Positions 1 through 8,700 of a stretch of 12,097 bases of DNA are shown here, piece after piece; within the stretch, counting starts at the first letter, position 1; every line of letters begins with the position of its first letter. Made by a program: the position numbers and the translations under genes. The DNA lies in NCBI GenBank assembly GCA_021788565.1, contig JAJYKO010000073.1, forward strand, positions 1 to 12,097, in the 5' to 3' direction. Source of the stretch: Chloroflexota bacterium (GTDB lineage: Bacteria; Chloroflexota; UBA6077). The notes under the pieces are model-generated. The model worked only from the letters and a program-made list of their open reading frames with translations. It ran no database searches and had not been told where the DNA came from.

Positions 1-941
1 CGACGGCACAGGATCTCCAGTTCGACCCGATGTAACTCCACCTGAGGTATCATCTCTCCCGCCCCGCTCAAGGAATAGCCAATTCTACACCAACTTGAGC
101 CTGACTTCGCGGTTCGCGCATCAGGCCTCGCCGCGATCCACCGCTCCACCACCTGCACCCCCACTTCCGCCTTTGCCTTGTCTCTCGGGCGGCTTGGCCT
201 TGCCGGTATCACCGCTACACCGTAGTGGGCCGCCATCTCCTGGTAGGTGGGGTTGATGTCGGGTTCGTAGAGGCTGACCTTGGCCACCCCACTGCGAAGG
301 TTGTCGGGGACGACGATCTCGGGCAGGCCCCCCAGGAAAGCGAAGGCCCGGACGTGGGAGCCGATCCAGTCGGATAACCCCTGGGTCCAGGTGGCCTCGG
401 CGTATGTGTAGCTCGATGCTCCCAGGACGGCCACGAACACTTGCGCCTGCCTCACCTCTCCCGTCCTACGATCCGTCACCGGTATCGTCTGCCCGGAGTA
501 GTCCACGAAGAGCTTCTCCCCAGCCCGGTGCTCCTGGCGCATTACCACGTCGAGCTTGGCTGCCCACCCCCTGTACATCTCGCAGAACCAACTGTACTGG
601 AAGCCCTCTGGGTTCGAGGCTTTGTACTCCTCCCATAGCAGGAAGAGCGTCACCCCCTTCCGCTTCAACTCCCTGTGGACCGTAGTCCAGTCAGGAACCG
701 GTCTCTCCGACGACGGCACCTGGGTCGGTGGAGGAAAGAGCAGCCTCTCAAGGTGGGCGTTGTCCCTCTGGGGATCGAGCGGCCAGCTCAGCCCTGCCCT
801 CTCCGCTCGCCTGATGTACTCCGACACCACCGTGTGCCCGATCCCGCAGCTCCTCCCGATGGTCCTGTTGCTGAGACCCAGCGACCACTTCAGCCTCAGC
901 ACTTCCTTGATCTTGCGCATGGATAACCTCTTCGCCGACAT
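1..941 (-). CDS. istA: IS21-family transposase IstA, partial, probably broken near base 126
   Basis: DDE transposase that cuts and joins the ends of an IS21 element together with the ATPase IstB. The ATG at 941-939 follows a strong ribosome binding site (AGGGGGG at 947-953, spacer 5). Residues 8-45 form a helix-turn-helix typical of IstA. The catalytic triad is visible: D147 in FVDYSG, D213 in VVPDNL, and E259 in DKAKAE. Up to residue 272 (VVERWIAAR) the protein reads as normal IstA. Beyond that the frame stays open to the window edge for about 41 codons, but the residues no longer resemble the family, which should continue with an arginine-rich, FFSL-type segment and run to about 500 residues. 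A hairpin sits exactly at this break. I infer a truncated or interrupted gene that is likely inactive, although the catalytic core is intact. Confidence 0.85.
   Translation of the reverse strand, partial: MSAKRLSMRKIKEVLRLKWSLGLSNRTIGRSCGIGHTVVSEYIRRAERAGLSWPLDPQRDNAHLERLLFPPPTQVPSSERPVPDWTTVHRELKRKGVTLFLLWEEYKASNPEGFQYSWFCEMYRGWAAKLDVVMRQEHRAGEKLFVDYSGQTIPVTDRRTGEVRQAQVFVAVLGASSYTYAEATWTQGLSDWIGSHVRAFAFLGGLPEIVVPDNLRSGVAKVSLYEPDINPTYQEMAAHYGVAVIPARPSRPRDKAKAEVGVQVVERWIAARPDARTAKSGSSWCRIGYSLSGAGEMIPQVELHRVELEILCR
99..126. repeat. Hairpin at the istA homology break
   Basis: GCCTGA at 99-104 pairs with TCAGGC at 121-126. Inside it CGCG (108-111) pairs with CGCG (115-118) around a GTT loop. The outer arm ends at the codon where IstA homology stops. 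Such hairpins occur at the ends of some mobile elements, but no family can be assigned from this side alone. Confidence 0.45.
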
Positions 942-1040
942 CTACGCCCCCCTGCTTTTCTTCGGGGCGTAGGCTAACAACTTCGGCTACCCAGCATCGC
1001 TGTGCTCCGATCACCGCCACCAGCAACCAGTAAGTGGATG

Positions 1041-1196
1041 CTTTCGGCGGAATCGCTGGACGCTTTCCCGCGGAATGGGTGGTCGGCTTGCCGCGGAACG
1101 AGTGCCCGCCTTACAGCGGAATCACCGTCCGCCTTGGCGTGGAATCAGTGGAATGATTGCCGCGGAATGACTGTCCAGAATGGGGCGGAATCCGCA
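1041..1196 (-). repeat. Array of seven GCGGAAT motifs at exact 23-bp spacing, IS21 terminal transposase-binding repeats
   Basis: The core GCGGAAT (one copy GCGGAAC, one GTGGAAT) starts at 1047, 1070, 1093, 1116, 1139, 1162 and 1185, exactly 23 bp apart each time. The later part of each unit loosely matches GTCCGCCTT, with copies 5 and 6 the most diverged there. IS21 elements are known to carry several repeated transposase-binding sites inside each end. Seven regularly phased copies between the tip and istA fit that role. The phasing is direct observation; the binding function is inferred. Confidence 0.75.
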
Positions 1197-1237
1197 CTAG
1201 GCAGCGAAATCAGCGGTTCGCGACAAGCTACAGGAGA

Positions 1238-2863
1238 CTAGCTGTGCAGGCGACGCGCCCTTAAGCGAGCAAGCATTACTCTCAGCTCGTTGAGTTGGGC
1301 GTGAGTCAATCCAAGCTGGTCCGACAGAACAATGCGATCAACCAGTGATGCTGCTGCTTCAACGTCCGAGTTCTTGAGCAGGCGATCGATCTGCTCGAAA
1401 TTTCTTTCAAGGCTCGCAGTGGCAGCCTGTGACGGCAATACGACCTGGAGACGCCTGGCGTCTCCCACCTCGAGCTTCAGAACCCCCCCGCCATAGCTCC
1501 GCCCCTCGAGTTCGGCGCTTATTTGGGTAAGAGTGCTAGTAGCAGATGCAGCCACGGCACGGGGTGAGAATGATCCTTGGATGAAATCAACGCGATGCGC
1601 CAGGTTCGTGCTAAGCAGTTGGGCCTCGTTAAGCACGATGCGCGGCAGAGTTCCCACCATATACGTCAACAAGGCCTGGCTGGGTGCTGGAAGGCGAAGG
1701 CTATACCATGGATCGCGAATCCGGCACTTGTAGGACAGGTTGTAACCGCTCGTCTCGCCGTGCTTCACATACGCCGCGGCGTTCGCGGTTAATTCCTCGC
1801 CCTGAAGGGGTCCCCTGAACATGTAGACAGGCTTGCCGCTCGCTCCCATGCTCTGCCAGTCGGCACTGGTGATCCGTAATCCTGACGCATGCTTGAGGGT
1901 AGTGAGGGCTGGAACGAGACAGATTTCCGGAAGTTCCCACGAGGAAATCGTCTCCCTGCTGAGCATGAAGAAGCGGTCCGAACCAGTGACTATACCAAGG
2001 CCAATGGCCGCGATGCTGCCCAGACGAACTATGTCCGAATGTTGGCAAAGCGTGTCCCAGAGACTGGCGCCTGTCCCGGCGAACAGGCCGGTCCACCTGG
2101 CCCCCAGCAAAGGAGTACATGCCCCTATTGGCGTTGCGCGCTGGCTCTCCAGATCGACATCTTCAGGTTTCGCTAGTCGCCACATCTCCAGCCCGTCGGA
2201 TCCCTCGTTGTCAGATAGCAGAACGAGGGGTTGCACCTCCACTTCACTGAAGCAGGGAGCGTCGAAAGCCAGAAGACGGATACGCCCGAAGCGCCGCAAC
2301 AGGTAGTCCCGAATCGGCTGGGCATAGTCCGCAGCGATGATCTCGGCGGGCACCACTGCCGCGAGCCGTCCGTTCGGGGCGAGCAGCGAAGCCGCATACA
2401 CGAGGTAAGGAGCCCAGAAGCTTGTCCTTCCTGACAGCTCGACGCCATGAGCGCGTGCCTCTTCTAGCGCGTGGCGACGGATCTCACCGCTGAAAAGCTG
2501 GTACCTGACCCACGGGGGGTTGACGACCATACCGTCGTAGCCTGGCTTGAGCAAGCCGTTGGATGGAAAAGCACTGACGATGTAGATCGTCCCTGAAGCC
2601 CCAAGGCTGGAGAGCCGGTCCTTTGCCCTCGCTGCACTGCCCTGATCGATCTCGACGCCTTCCACGCGCTCCGATCCTGGACGGGCGCCGAGTGCGCGCA
2701 GGCGTTGCACTGCGGACACTATCAGTTCACCGTCACCGGCGCTGGGATCAAGAACCCGATCAGTAGGCGAGCGCACCGCCCAAGCTGAGAGAATCGAAGC
2801 TATTGCTTGCGGAGTGAAGTAAGCACCCCTCTTTCTCTCAGCGGAGATCAGTCCCACGCTCAT
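1238..2863 (-). CDS. N6-adenine DNA methyltransferase, gamma class, of a DISARM-type operon
   Basis: Class I SAM-dependent methyltransferase of 541 residues, predicted to methylate adenine at N6 and so protect host DNA from the linked DISARM machinery. Motif X is GAYFTP (13-18), motif I is DPSAGDGE (39-46), an acidic motif II (GVEID) lies at 69-73, and catalytic motif IV is NPPW (115-118). The order X, I, IV followed by a long target-recognition region (about 230-440) fits the gamma class, as in TaqI or Eco57I. The C-terminus is helical and arginine rich. The ATG overlaps the drmC stop as ATGA and has no ribosome binding site, so translation is probably coupled to drmC. Class 2 DISARM normally ends with a cytosine-5 methyltransferase (DrmMII); this one has adenine motifs, closer in chemistry to DrmMI of class 1. 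I leave the symbol open. Its recognition site cannot be read from sequence. Confidence 0.85.
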   Translation of the reverse strand: MSVGLISAERKRGAYFTPQAIASILSAWAVRSPTDRVLDPSAGDGELIVSAVQRLRALGARPGSERVEGVEIDQGSAARAKDRLSSLGASGTIYIVSAFPSNGLLKPGYDGMVVNPPWVRYQLFSGEIRRHALEEARAHGVELSGRTSFWAPYLVYAASLLAPNGRLAAVVPAEIIAADYAQPIRDYLLRRFGRIRLLAFDAPCFSEVEVQPLVLLSDNEGSDGLEMWRLAKPEDVDLESQRATPIGACTPLLGARWTGLFAGTGASLWDTLCQHSDIVRLGSIAAIGLGIVTGSDRFFMLSRETISSWELPEICLVPALTTLKHASGLRITSADWQSMGASGKPVYMFRGPLQGEELTANAAAYVKHGETSGYNLSYKCRIRDPWYSLRLPAPSQALLTYMVGTLPRIVLNEAQLLSTNLAHRVDFIQGSFSPRAVAASATSTLTQISAELEGRSYGGGVLKLEVGDARRLQVVLPSQAATASLERNFEQIDRLLKNSDVEAAASLVDRIVLSDQLGLTHAQLNELRVMLARLRARRLHS

Positions 2864-3681
2864 AGGCCGAGCACAAAATCGACGAGCTTCTCGAGTGTCG
2901 AAGCCAAACCTCCGGATGCCACGATTCCCAGTTCCATTCGCGAGCGCAGGCTAGGGCTGGTGAAATTGGCGGTTCCGAGGTAGGCTCTAGTCCCGTCCGC
3001 TATCGCGACCTTGAAGTGGAATGTCTCCGAACCGAAACGGTCCTTGGATACTGACCGGAACCACGAAACGGCCCTCGTCTGCTCTGGATCGAGATGATCG
3101 GCCAGGTTCTTCAAAGCGATACCTGAAGAGCTGGGGCCACCGACAACCCGACCCAGTAGGTCGATACGGACGCCCGCAGCCGCGCGTCGGGAAAGGAGGC
3201 CACAAAGCTCATCGGCCGTCTCCTCGTCCCAGAACGGTGAGGCAAGCACGATTCTCTTCTCCGCAGAAGCTATCAAGTTGACGACCGCTGAGCGCAAATC
3301 TGCGACTCCATCAGGAAGTCGCTCCCGGAGCTCCTGATCAAGCGTCGGGGGCAGGGCCGCCAGAAGCCTGATACTGTCACCGCTGCTTAGGCCTAGCGTC
3401 GCCTCGATGCCGTCTCTGACGCCCCTGCGGTACGCAGAAGACCGCGCAAACTCTTGCACGTCAAAGACCCAGTCCTTCCCAAGGCTTCTCACGGCGCCCA
3501 GTTCGGAGAGCGCAGCCAAGGATGCCGCGATCTCATCGTCTGTTGCACGTCTGGAACCCACGAGATTGCGCAGTTCTGCCTTAGACAGCGCGAAACTTCC
3601 CGGGGCCGAGTCGATCTGGGTTTCCATCGAATCGAGCAGCCACGAGAGCCTCAGCAGCGCTTGTGCATATCGGCCCGTCAT
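2860..3681 (-). CDS. drmC: DISARM protein DrmC, phospholipase D-like
   Basis: Predicted PLD-superfamily protein of 273 residues, fourth gene of the operon. Residues about 1-90 look like a small helical, winged-helix-like domain. The PLD-like region follows at roughly 115-270 with one HKD motif, H222-x-K224-x4-D229 (HFKVAIAD), then G236 and N239 in LGTANF. One HKD motif per chain means an active site would need a dimer. In published DISARM work drmC was dispensable for protection, so a nuclease role is plausible but unproven. I chose the ATG at 3681-3679 because it overlaps the drmB stop as ATGA, the same junction used by the next gene. A longer form from a TTG at 3783, with a GGAG nearby, would add 34 basic low-complexity residues and overlap drmB by 106 bp; this is less likely. 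Confidence 0.85.
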   Translation of the reverse strand: MTGRYAQALLRLSWLLDSMETQIDSAPGSFALSKAELRNLVGSRRATDDEIAASLAALSELGAVRSLGKDWVFDVQEFARSSAYRRGVRDGIEATLGLSSGDSIRLLAALPPTLDQELRERLPDGVADLRSAVVNLIASAEKRIVLASPFWDEETADELCGLLSRRAAAGVRIDLLGRVVGGPSSSGIALKNLADHLDPEQTRAVSWFRSVSKDRFGSETFHFKVAIADGTRAYLGTANFTSPSLRSRMELGIVASGGLASTLEKLVDFVLGL

Positions 3682-5708
3682 TCCCAATAACCCACGATGT
3701 CTTTGTCGGTCGATGCTGGCTCCCACGGAGCGTGCCCGCCGCTCAGGAAGGCGCGAAAAAGACCGTGATTGAAAGCGCGACAAGATATCTCCGGCGAGTG
3801 AATGCAGCCGTGGCAGGCGCCTTTCCGATCAAGGCAATCAGGGTCGTACAGGCAGCTCATGCCTTCGCTCTCGAGGCCGTCGAGGAATTCCAGCAGTCGG
3901 TCCCGGATGACGGTCTCCATCCCACCAAGCTTGACGGCGCTGCCGTTGGCATACACCACTGTGCCGAGGAGCGGAAGAAAGATATATTCGCTGAGGGACG
4001 TGCGCTCGAATCCCGCAAGCTTACTGACAATTCTCATGGAGACGTGCGAAAGGGTGTGGACCAGCCCATAAACCATGCGTCGCAGTGGCAGCTTCTCAAC
4101 GTCGTCGTAGTATCTATCCACTCGCTCCAGATTCAGAAGGAGCCTCTCGAGCGGGGACCCGTAACCGGCGGGTATTCTCACCCCGTTTCGCTCGAGCCAG
4201 TTCCCAACCTGCGAGGCACTCAGCCCGATGAAGATCCCCTCATGCTCGCCCTCCTTGGCCAGTATCGGGATCGTGCCCTTCAGGTCCACCCGGTCCATAG
4301 ACCGAGCCGCGCCCTCATCCAGGGCGTAAAACGGGCGCAGCTGTGTCGGAAGCCCGTGGGCGTTCAGGGCTTCTTCATCATAGGTTGGATCCGCCGAACG
4401 ACGTGTAAAGCCGAACGCGGCCGAAATGACTGGCAGGTCATCAACGAGGGCGATCCTAGATATCCCTAGAGTGGTTTGGCGGCGCGCAATATCGCTCAGC
4501 AGCATCGCGGTGGCACCCTGGCTGTGCCGAAGGACTTCCTCAATGCTCCGCGAGGTGACCGCAGTCCGGAAAACCAGCGACTCCTCGATCGCTTTCACGA
4601 TGTCTGGTGCCACACCATCCATTGTGACGGCTGGGATCGCTGGCGCCGAAGGCGGGGGGGTCGAAGCTGCTCTGACGATCTCTGCCCGTAGCCTGGCCAC
4701 CTCGGCAGAATCGCCTTTCAGAGTCGCGTCCCTCAGATGCTCCGTCAGTGCCTGCAGCGTATCGATTGACCCGAACGCACCGGCCCGGGACAGGGCACCC
4801 TGGGGCAACATCCTGAAAAGCATTCGCGTCTCGTCGTCTTCATGGTTCGCCAGTTGCGGCTTGTCCAGTCTGAGGAGGCTGATGGTGTGCGGATAGTAGG
4901 CCTCGTTCGCACGCGAGTTGACCAGACGCATGGCTACCCTCGCAACCACGGTTGGTTTGCCCTCGTCATTCTCGGTCTCTGCCCCGTCAGTTGCAGTCTT
5001 GCCTGCGAACTCCTTAGAGCATTCAGGACAACGGGCAACGAGACGGGATGCCGCTTCGCTCTTGCACCTTCGACAGATCACCTTCATGTCGCGCGCTCTT
5101 TCGGATCGGGCAGGTACTTCTAGAACTGCGTCCTTGCCGCACGTCTTGCATCGAATGGGCAACTGGGACAGCTGGTAGACCCCGTCTTCTTGCTTTAGCC
5201 ACGGCATGAACTCTGCGATGGGAACCAGGGCGCCGCAGCCGTGGATCAGCACCTGTCCGAATTGGCGAAGGGTGTGGCGGTTGCAGCTGGGGCAAAGGAA
5301 CTTGCGCTTCTGCAAGTTCGCGAGGCTCCCAAACACCAGGCGCCCGCAAGCCCTGCATACCATCGCTCCCTGTAGCGGGGAGGCGGTTATCGCCGCGGGT
5401 TCGCCTACAGTGAAACGAGCCTGCGTCGAGGTGGGGTCGGCGAACGCAGGATGCACGGTGCCGCCTTTCGCCTGCCAACCCTCCAGATATTCGGCCACTT
5501 CTCGAAGTACCAGCCGCGACTCGCGGTCGCTCCATACACGCGCGAGCCGCACGTTTCGCAGCTGGACAATAGCAGTACCATCCTCCCAATCGACCACGCG
5601 GCCGGGGAGGTATGTGAACAGGAGCTGTCCCACGCTTCTTGACATCTGCAAAGTCGAGCCACGAAATCGCGACTCGACTTCGCCGTTCAGGTTTGTCTCT
5701 TCAGCCAC
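3678..5708 (-). CDS. drmB: DISARM protein DrmB, zinc-ribbon and DUF1998 protein
   Basis: Protein of 676 residues that, by family knowledge, forms a DNA-binding complex with the helicase DrmA. Five CxxC pairs are visible: C118/C121, C139/C142, C187/C190, C212/C215 and C227/C230, consistent with two or more zinc ribbons. A helical, poorly conserved middle (about 310-400) leads to a C-terminal DUF1998 region. There, HTLSH (551-555) is followed by LSEYIFLP (572-579) and a cysteine cluster C619, C625, C632, C635 and C643, as usual for this domain. The start is GTG at 5708-5706, supported by GAGGGGG at 5716-5722 with a 7-base spacer. Gene and ribosome binding site both lie within the end of drmA, an 8-bp overlap. 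The stop overlaps the drmC start as ATGA. No truncation is visible. Confidence 0.9.
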   Translation of the reverse strand: MAEETNLNGEVESRFRGSTLQMSRSVGQLLFTYLPGRVVDWEDGTAIVQLRNVRLARVWSDRESRLVLREVAEYLEGWQAKGGTVHPAFADPTSTQARFTVGEPAAITASPLQGAMVCRACGRLVFGSLANLQKRKFLCPSCNRHTLRQFGQVLIHGCGALVPIAEFMPWLKQEDGVYQLSQLPIRCKTCGKDAVLEVPARSERARDMKVICRRCKSEAASRLVARCPECSKEFAGKTATDGAETENDEGKPTVVARVAMRLVNSRANEAYYPHTISLLRLDKPQLANHEDDETRMLFRMLPQGALSRAGAFGSIDTLQALTEHLRDATLKGDSAEVARLRAEIVRAASTPPPSAPAIPAVTMDGVAPDIVKAIEESLVFRTAVTSRSIEEVLRHSQGATAMLLSDIARRQTTLGISRIALVDDLPVISAAFGFTRRSADPTYDEEALNAHGLPTQLRPFYALDEGAARSMDRVDLKGTIPILAKEGEHEGIFIGLSASQVGNWLERNGVRIPAGYGSPLERLLLNLERVDRYYDDVEKLPLRRMVYGLVHTLSHVSMRIVSKLAGFERTSLSEYIFLPLLGTVVYANGSAVKLGGMETVIRDRLLEFLDGLESEGMSCLYDPDCLDRKGACHGCIHSPEISCRAFNHGLFRAFLSGGHAPWEPASTDKDIVGYWE

Positions 5709-8700
5709 GGATCAGCCCCCTCATAATCTCGCGGTCGTCTCTCGGCACGATAATGTCAGCGGGGTCATCGACGTCTCTGAGGCTTCGCATCGGGTGAAGC
5801 CTCTTGCTCAGCAAGTTCTCGAGGTACGTGCTGGACGGCTCAGCGTTCACGACTAGCGCGAAGTTGTTGCTGATAATGCCAGCTGCTTGCGTCGAGTAGT
5901 CCGGGCGGCCACTCGCCCCTAAGGCCTCGATCAGCCACCGCACGACCTCCGCTTCCTGCAGGGGCCCGCTGCCAACGGTACCCAGGGCCTTCTGCACGTT
6001 CTCGATGTTTTCTAGCCTCCTGTCCATGAGGAAGGCGGCGCCCCCCATCAGGTATCCTGCCAGCAGTCCTGGTACGGTCCGGCGCAGGGCAGGAACCGGC
6101 CAGCGGTTCACCGCGGAGGGATCCACTAGCCGATCAAGATACTCGTGGAACTTGCCAAATCGCTCGTAGATGCTCCGGTCGCGCTCGCTCTGGGGGGTCG
6201 CGACTAGGATCGATATGCCCGGGAAGCGCCTGCCAACGCGCGCGGACGCTTGGATGTATTCAGCTACCAGGCGAGTAAAGCCTGCGAAAACGATGATGTT
6301 GAAGCGATCCACGTCCACGCCGTGACTGATGATATTCGTGGTCACCAGACCTCGCGTCCTCTCGGCTGGGTCGAGTGTAGGGTCTGCCCCCTCTATCTGC
6401 CGCATCGCATCTATCATCTCGCCCATATCGACGCTGCCGTTAAACGTCTCTATCCGTAGCTCCCCAGCATCGCTGCAAACCTCGGCCAGTTCCCGCTTCA
6501 CCCTAGACTCAATGGCCTCGGCCACCTGGTCGCTCCCCTTTCTCGTGAGAACGTAAGTCAGAGCGAGTTCGTAGTAGAAGAGCATTCCATCGAATTCCTG
6601 CCGTGTGGTCGGGCCAAGCCCATAGCGGTCGCAGGCGCCGCTGATATCGTTTCTCGCCAGATCACGAGCCGCCTGTAACTCTTGGTATACAATGGAGAGA
6701 CACTTTGTCACCGCGGGGGTATGTTTTCGCCCGACCCCGACCAGGGACACAAAGATGCGTCCCACCCTCTCTTCGTCCAGGCTATAGTAGAACGACTCGA
6801 ACGCCTCGGGACCTGGGGCTGGGAACTGCCTGGCCCCCTTCAAATAGAGCTGGTGCGCATGCTCCTCAAAGTCGGTAATGGTAGCTGTGGCCGCGATGAT
6901 TTTCCATGGCTTCTGCCTGAATGTCTCCATCAGGTGCATGGCCGTGGTCTCATAGTGGGCGTCGAACGCGCCCAGTTCCTCACTGAGCAAGTGCAGTTCA
7001 TCCTGGACGAGCAGCGAGGGACCCGGGTCGTGGAAGGGGCCAAACCTCACGCTGGCCCCGTCACAGACCGCGGGTATTTCGGCCCGTACCGGCCCCGGCC
7101 CGACGGCTTTAGCGGCCTGGCAATGCCCTCCTTCCGTGTTCCAGAACGACGCGCCGTGCTTCTCGCACACAAGAGTGAAGCGGCCCAGGATATTTGCGAA
7201 ACGCTGCTGCTGCCCCAGTTGGGCCAGCTTGTCTACTGTGGCGACGACCACAGTGGGAAGGAAGCGCTCGATGTCTCTATCGACGATGTAGATGGGAAGT
7301 CGACCTGAGCCCTGCGGGCACTTGGGGTTCTCGCAGTGATGTTCCATTAGCCGAAGCGACTTCTCGTATTTGATAGTCACGTCGCTCCCGCAGTATGGGC
7401 ATTCGCTGAGCTTCCTCTCGATCTGGTCTATGCCGTTCCGGGAGTACCTCTGGTGGCGTTCTTCGTCAATGCTGTTCGGCGTTTGGGTGCCGCCCACGTA
7501 ATATCCGAGGGAGAAATGGGCACCGCCAAGCCTCTCTCGAATCCTGATCAGATCCGCGGCGGCGAGGGCGCGCGCGATACGCTGGAGCTGCTGAAAGGCA
7601 AGCAAGCGGAGTGGGAAGCGCACGAGCGCGGTCGTACCAAGGATCTTGCCCCGCAGCCTGTCGAAGAATGCCTGCCAGAGTATCACGCCGAAAAACGCCT
7701 CTGTCTTGCCACCACCAGCAGCAAACCACAGAATATCGACGTAGTCATCAGCATCATGCTCCAGCTCGGGATACTCGCGCGAAGCGAGGCCCGGCAGCTG
7801 GGCGACGATGAACACGATTTGGAAGAGGCGCCACTGCGAGAAGTGGCGGCGTCCTTCGACCTTGGAGGGGATCAGGCCCTTCAGATCGCCAACGTCGCCC
7901 ATTGCCTCGTTCATGTACTTGAAAGCGCGGAGCACGAGAGGGTATTTCCCGCTCTCGAGAAGCCTTATCCCCCGCTCAAAAGCGGCTATCTCATTCTTCC
8001 GGAAACGGGTCCTGTCGGCTTCCGCCTCCCTCCGGGAGTCTCCCGTGAGGGCGTCGATCTTCGACTGCCAGACGCGCGAGTCGTATTCGCGCATGGCTTC
8101 GAGAATAGACAGGAGGACTGGAACCGGGTCGGTGCGCAGCGCACGAAAGGTTGGGGCGGCGCGCTCAAGCTCCCGAGGCTCGAGCCTTCCCTGCTCCTTT
8201 CTCGGCACGGGGTCCGCTTTGATTAAGAATGTATCCGGCCTCTCCTCAAATTCAGCGTGGCAGTTGAGGCCGACCGCCGGAAGGCGCAAATCGTACCTGT
8301 AGCTCTGAAGAAGCTCCCGGAACAGCTGGTATTTGTGCGCCCGCTTCGGGACCTCGACACTGAGGTCCACAGCGTACAGGTTGTGATCGAAATCCTCGCT
8401 TGTCTGCTTGCTGGACGGTGGTGTCCGGTTTATGACTCGCAGCGAGATGCGCCCGCACCCCGGCTCCGTCGCAATCGGCGTAAGCCTGATATCGAGATCC
8501 GCAGCCCAGTCGTCCCGTTTCTGGGTCTGGTGCAACTCGCCGCACCATGCTGGGTATCCGTTCTCGGTGAAGAGCGACCGCCTGACAGTGATACGAGACA
8601 AGGTGGGATAGCGATTCGCGATTTTCGGGGCATGCTCGGCCCACTGCGCTTGGATAACAGGCGTGATCGGCACTAGAAGCTTCCGTTTGCGGTGCAACTC

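Larger units (their letters stand above)
1..1196 (-). mobile_element. IS21-family insertion sequence, one end plus istA, truncated or interrupted
   Basis: One end of an IS21-type element is visible. Its outer tip is probably at 1196, where the minus strand reads TGCGGATTCCGC, giving the 5'-TG...CA-3' terminus usual in IS21 elements. Inward from the tip come seven motifs spaced 23 bp apart and then istA. The helper ATPase gene istB, expected after istA, would lie off the left edge. IstA homology ends near 126, so bases 1-125 may be a different sequence that deleted or invaded the element. The tip and family call come from the sequence pattern; the exact boundary is inferred because the partner end and target duplication are not in the window. 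Confidence 0.75.

Noticed and set aside
1047..1196. Regular 23-bp spacing suggested a CRISPR array or iterons
   Set aside because: The conserved core is only about 7 bp, there are no 25-40 bp repeats with unique spacers, and it abuts an IS tip and istA, so IS terminal repeats explain it better.
109..1222. GCGGTTCGCG shared by 109-118 and 1213-1222, on both sides of the IS
   Set aside because: It is not adjacent to the IS tip and is low-complexity, GC-rich sequence; a target duplication should touch the tip.
3682..3783. Longer DrmC from a TTG at 3783
   Set aside because: It would add a basic low-complexity leader overlapping drmB by 106 bp, while the ATGA junction gives a standard coupled start.
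3663..4469. 268-codon plus-strand frame opposite drmB and drmC
   Set aside because: Antisense shadow of two well-supported genes, with no recognisable domain.
6682..7308. Long plus-strand frames opposite drmA, also around 7453-8226
   Set aside because: They lie fully antisense to a clear helicase gene and reflect its codon bias; no start sites or domains support them.
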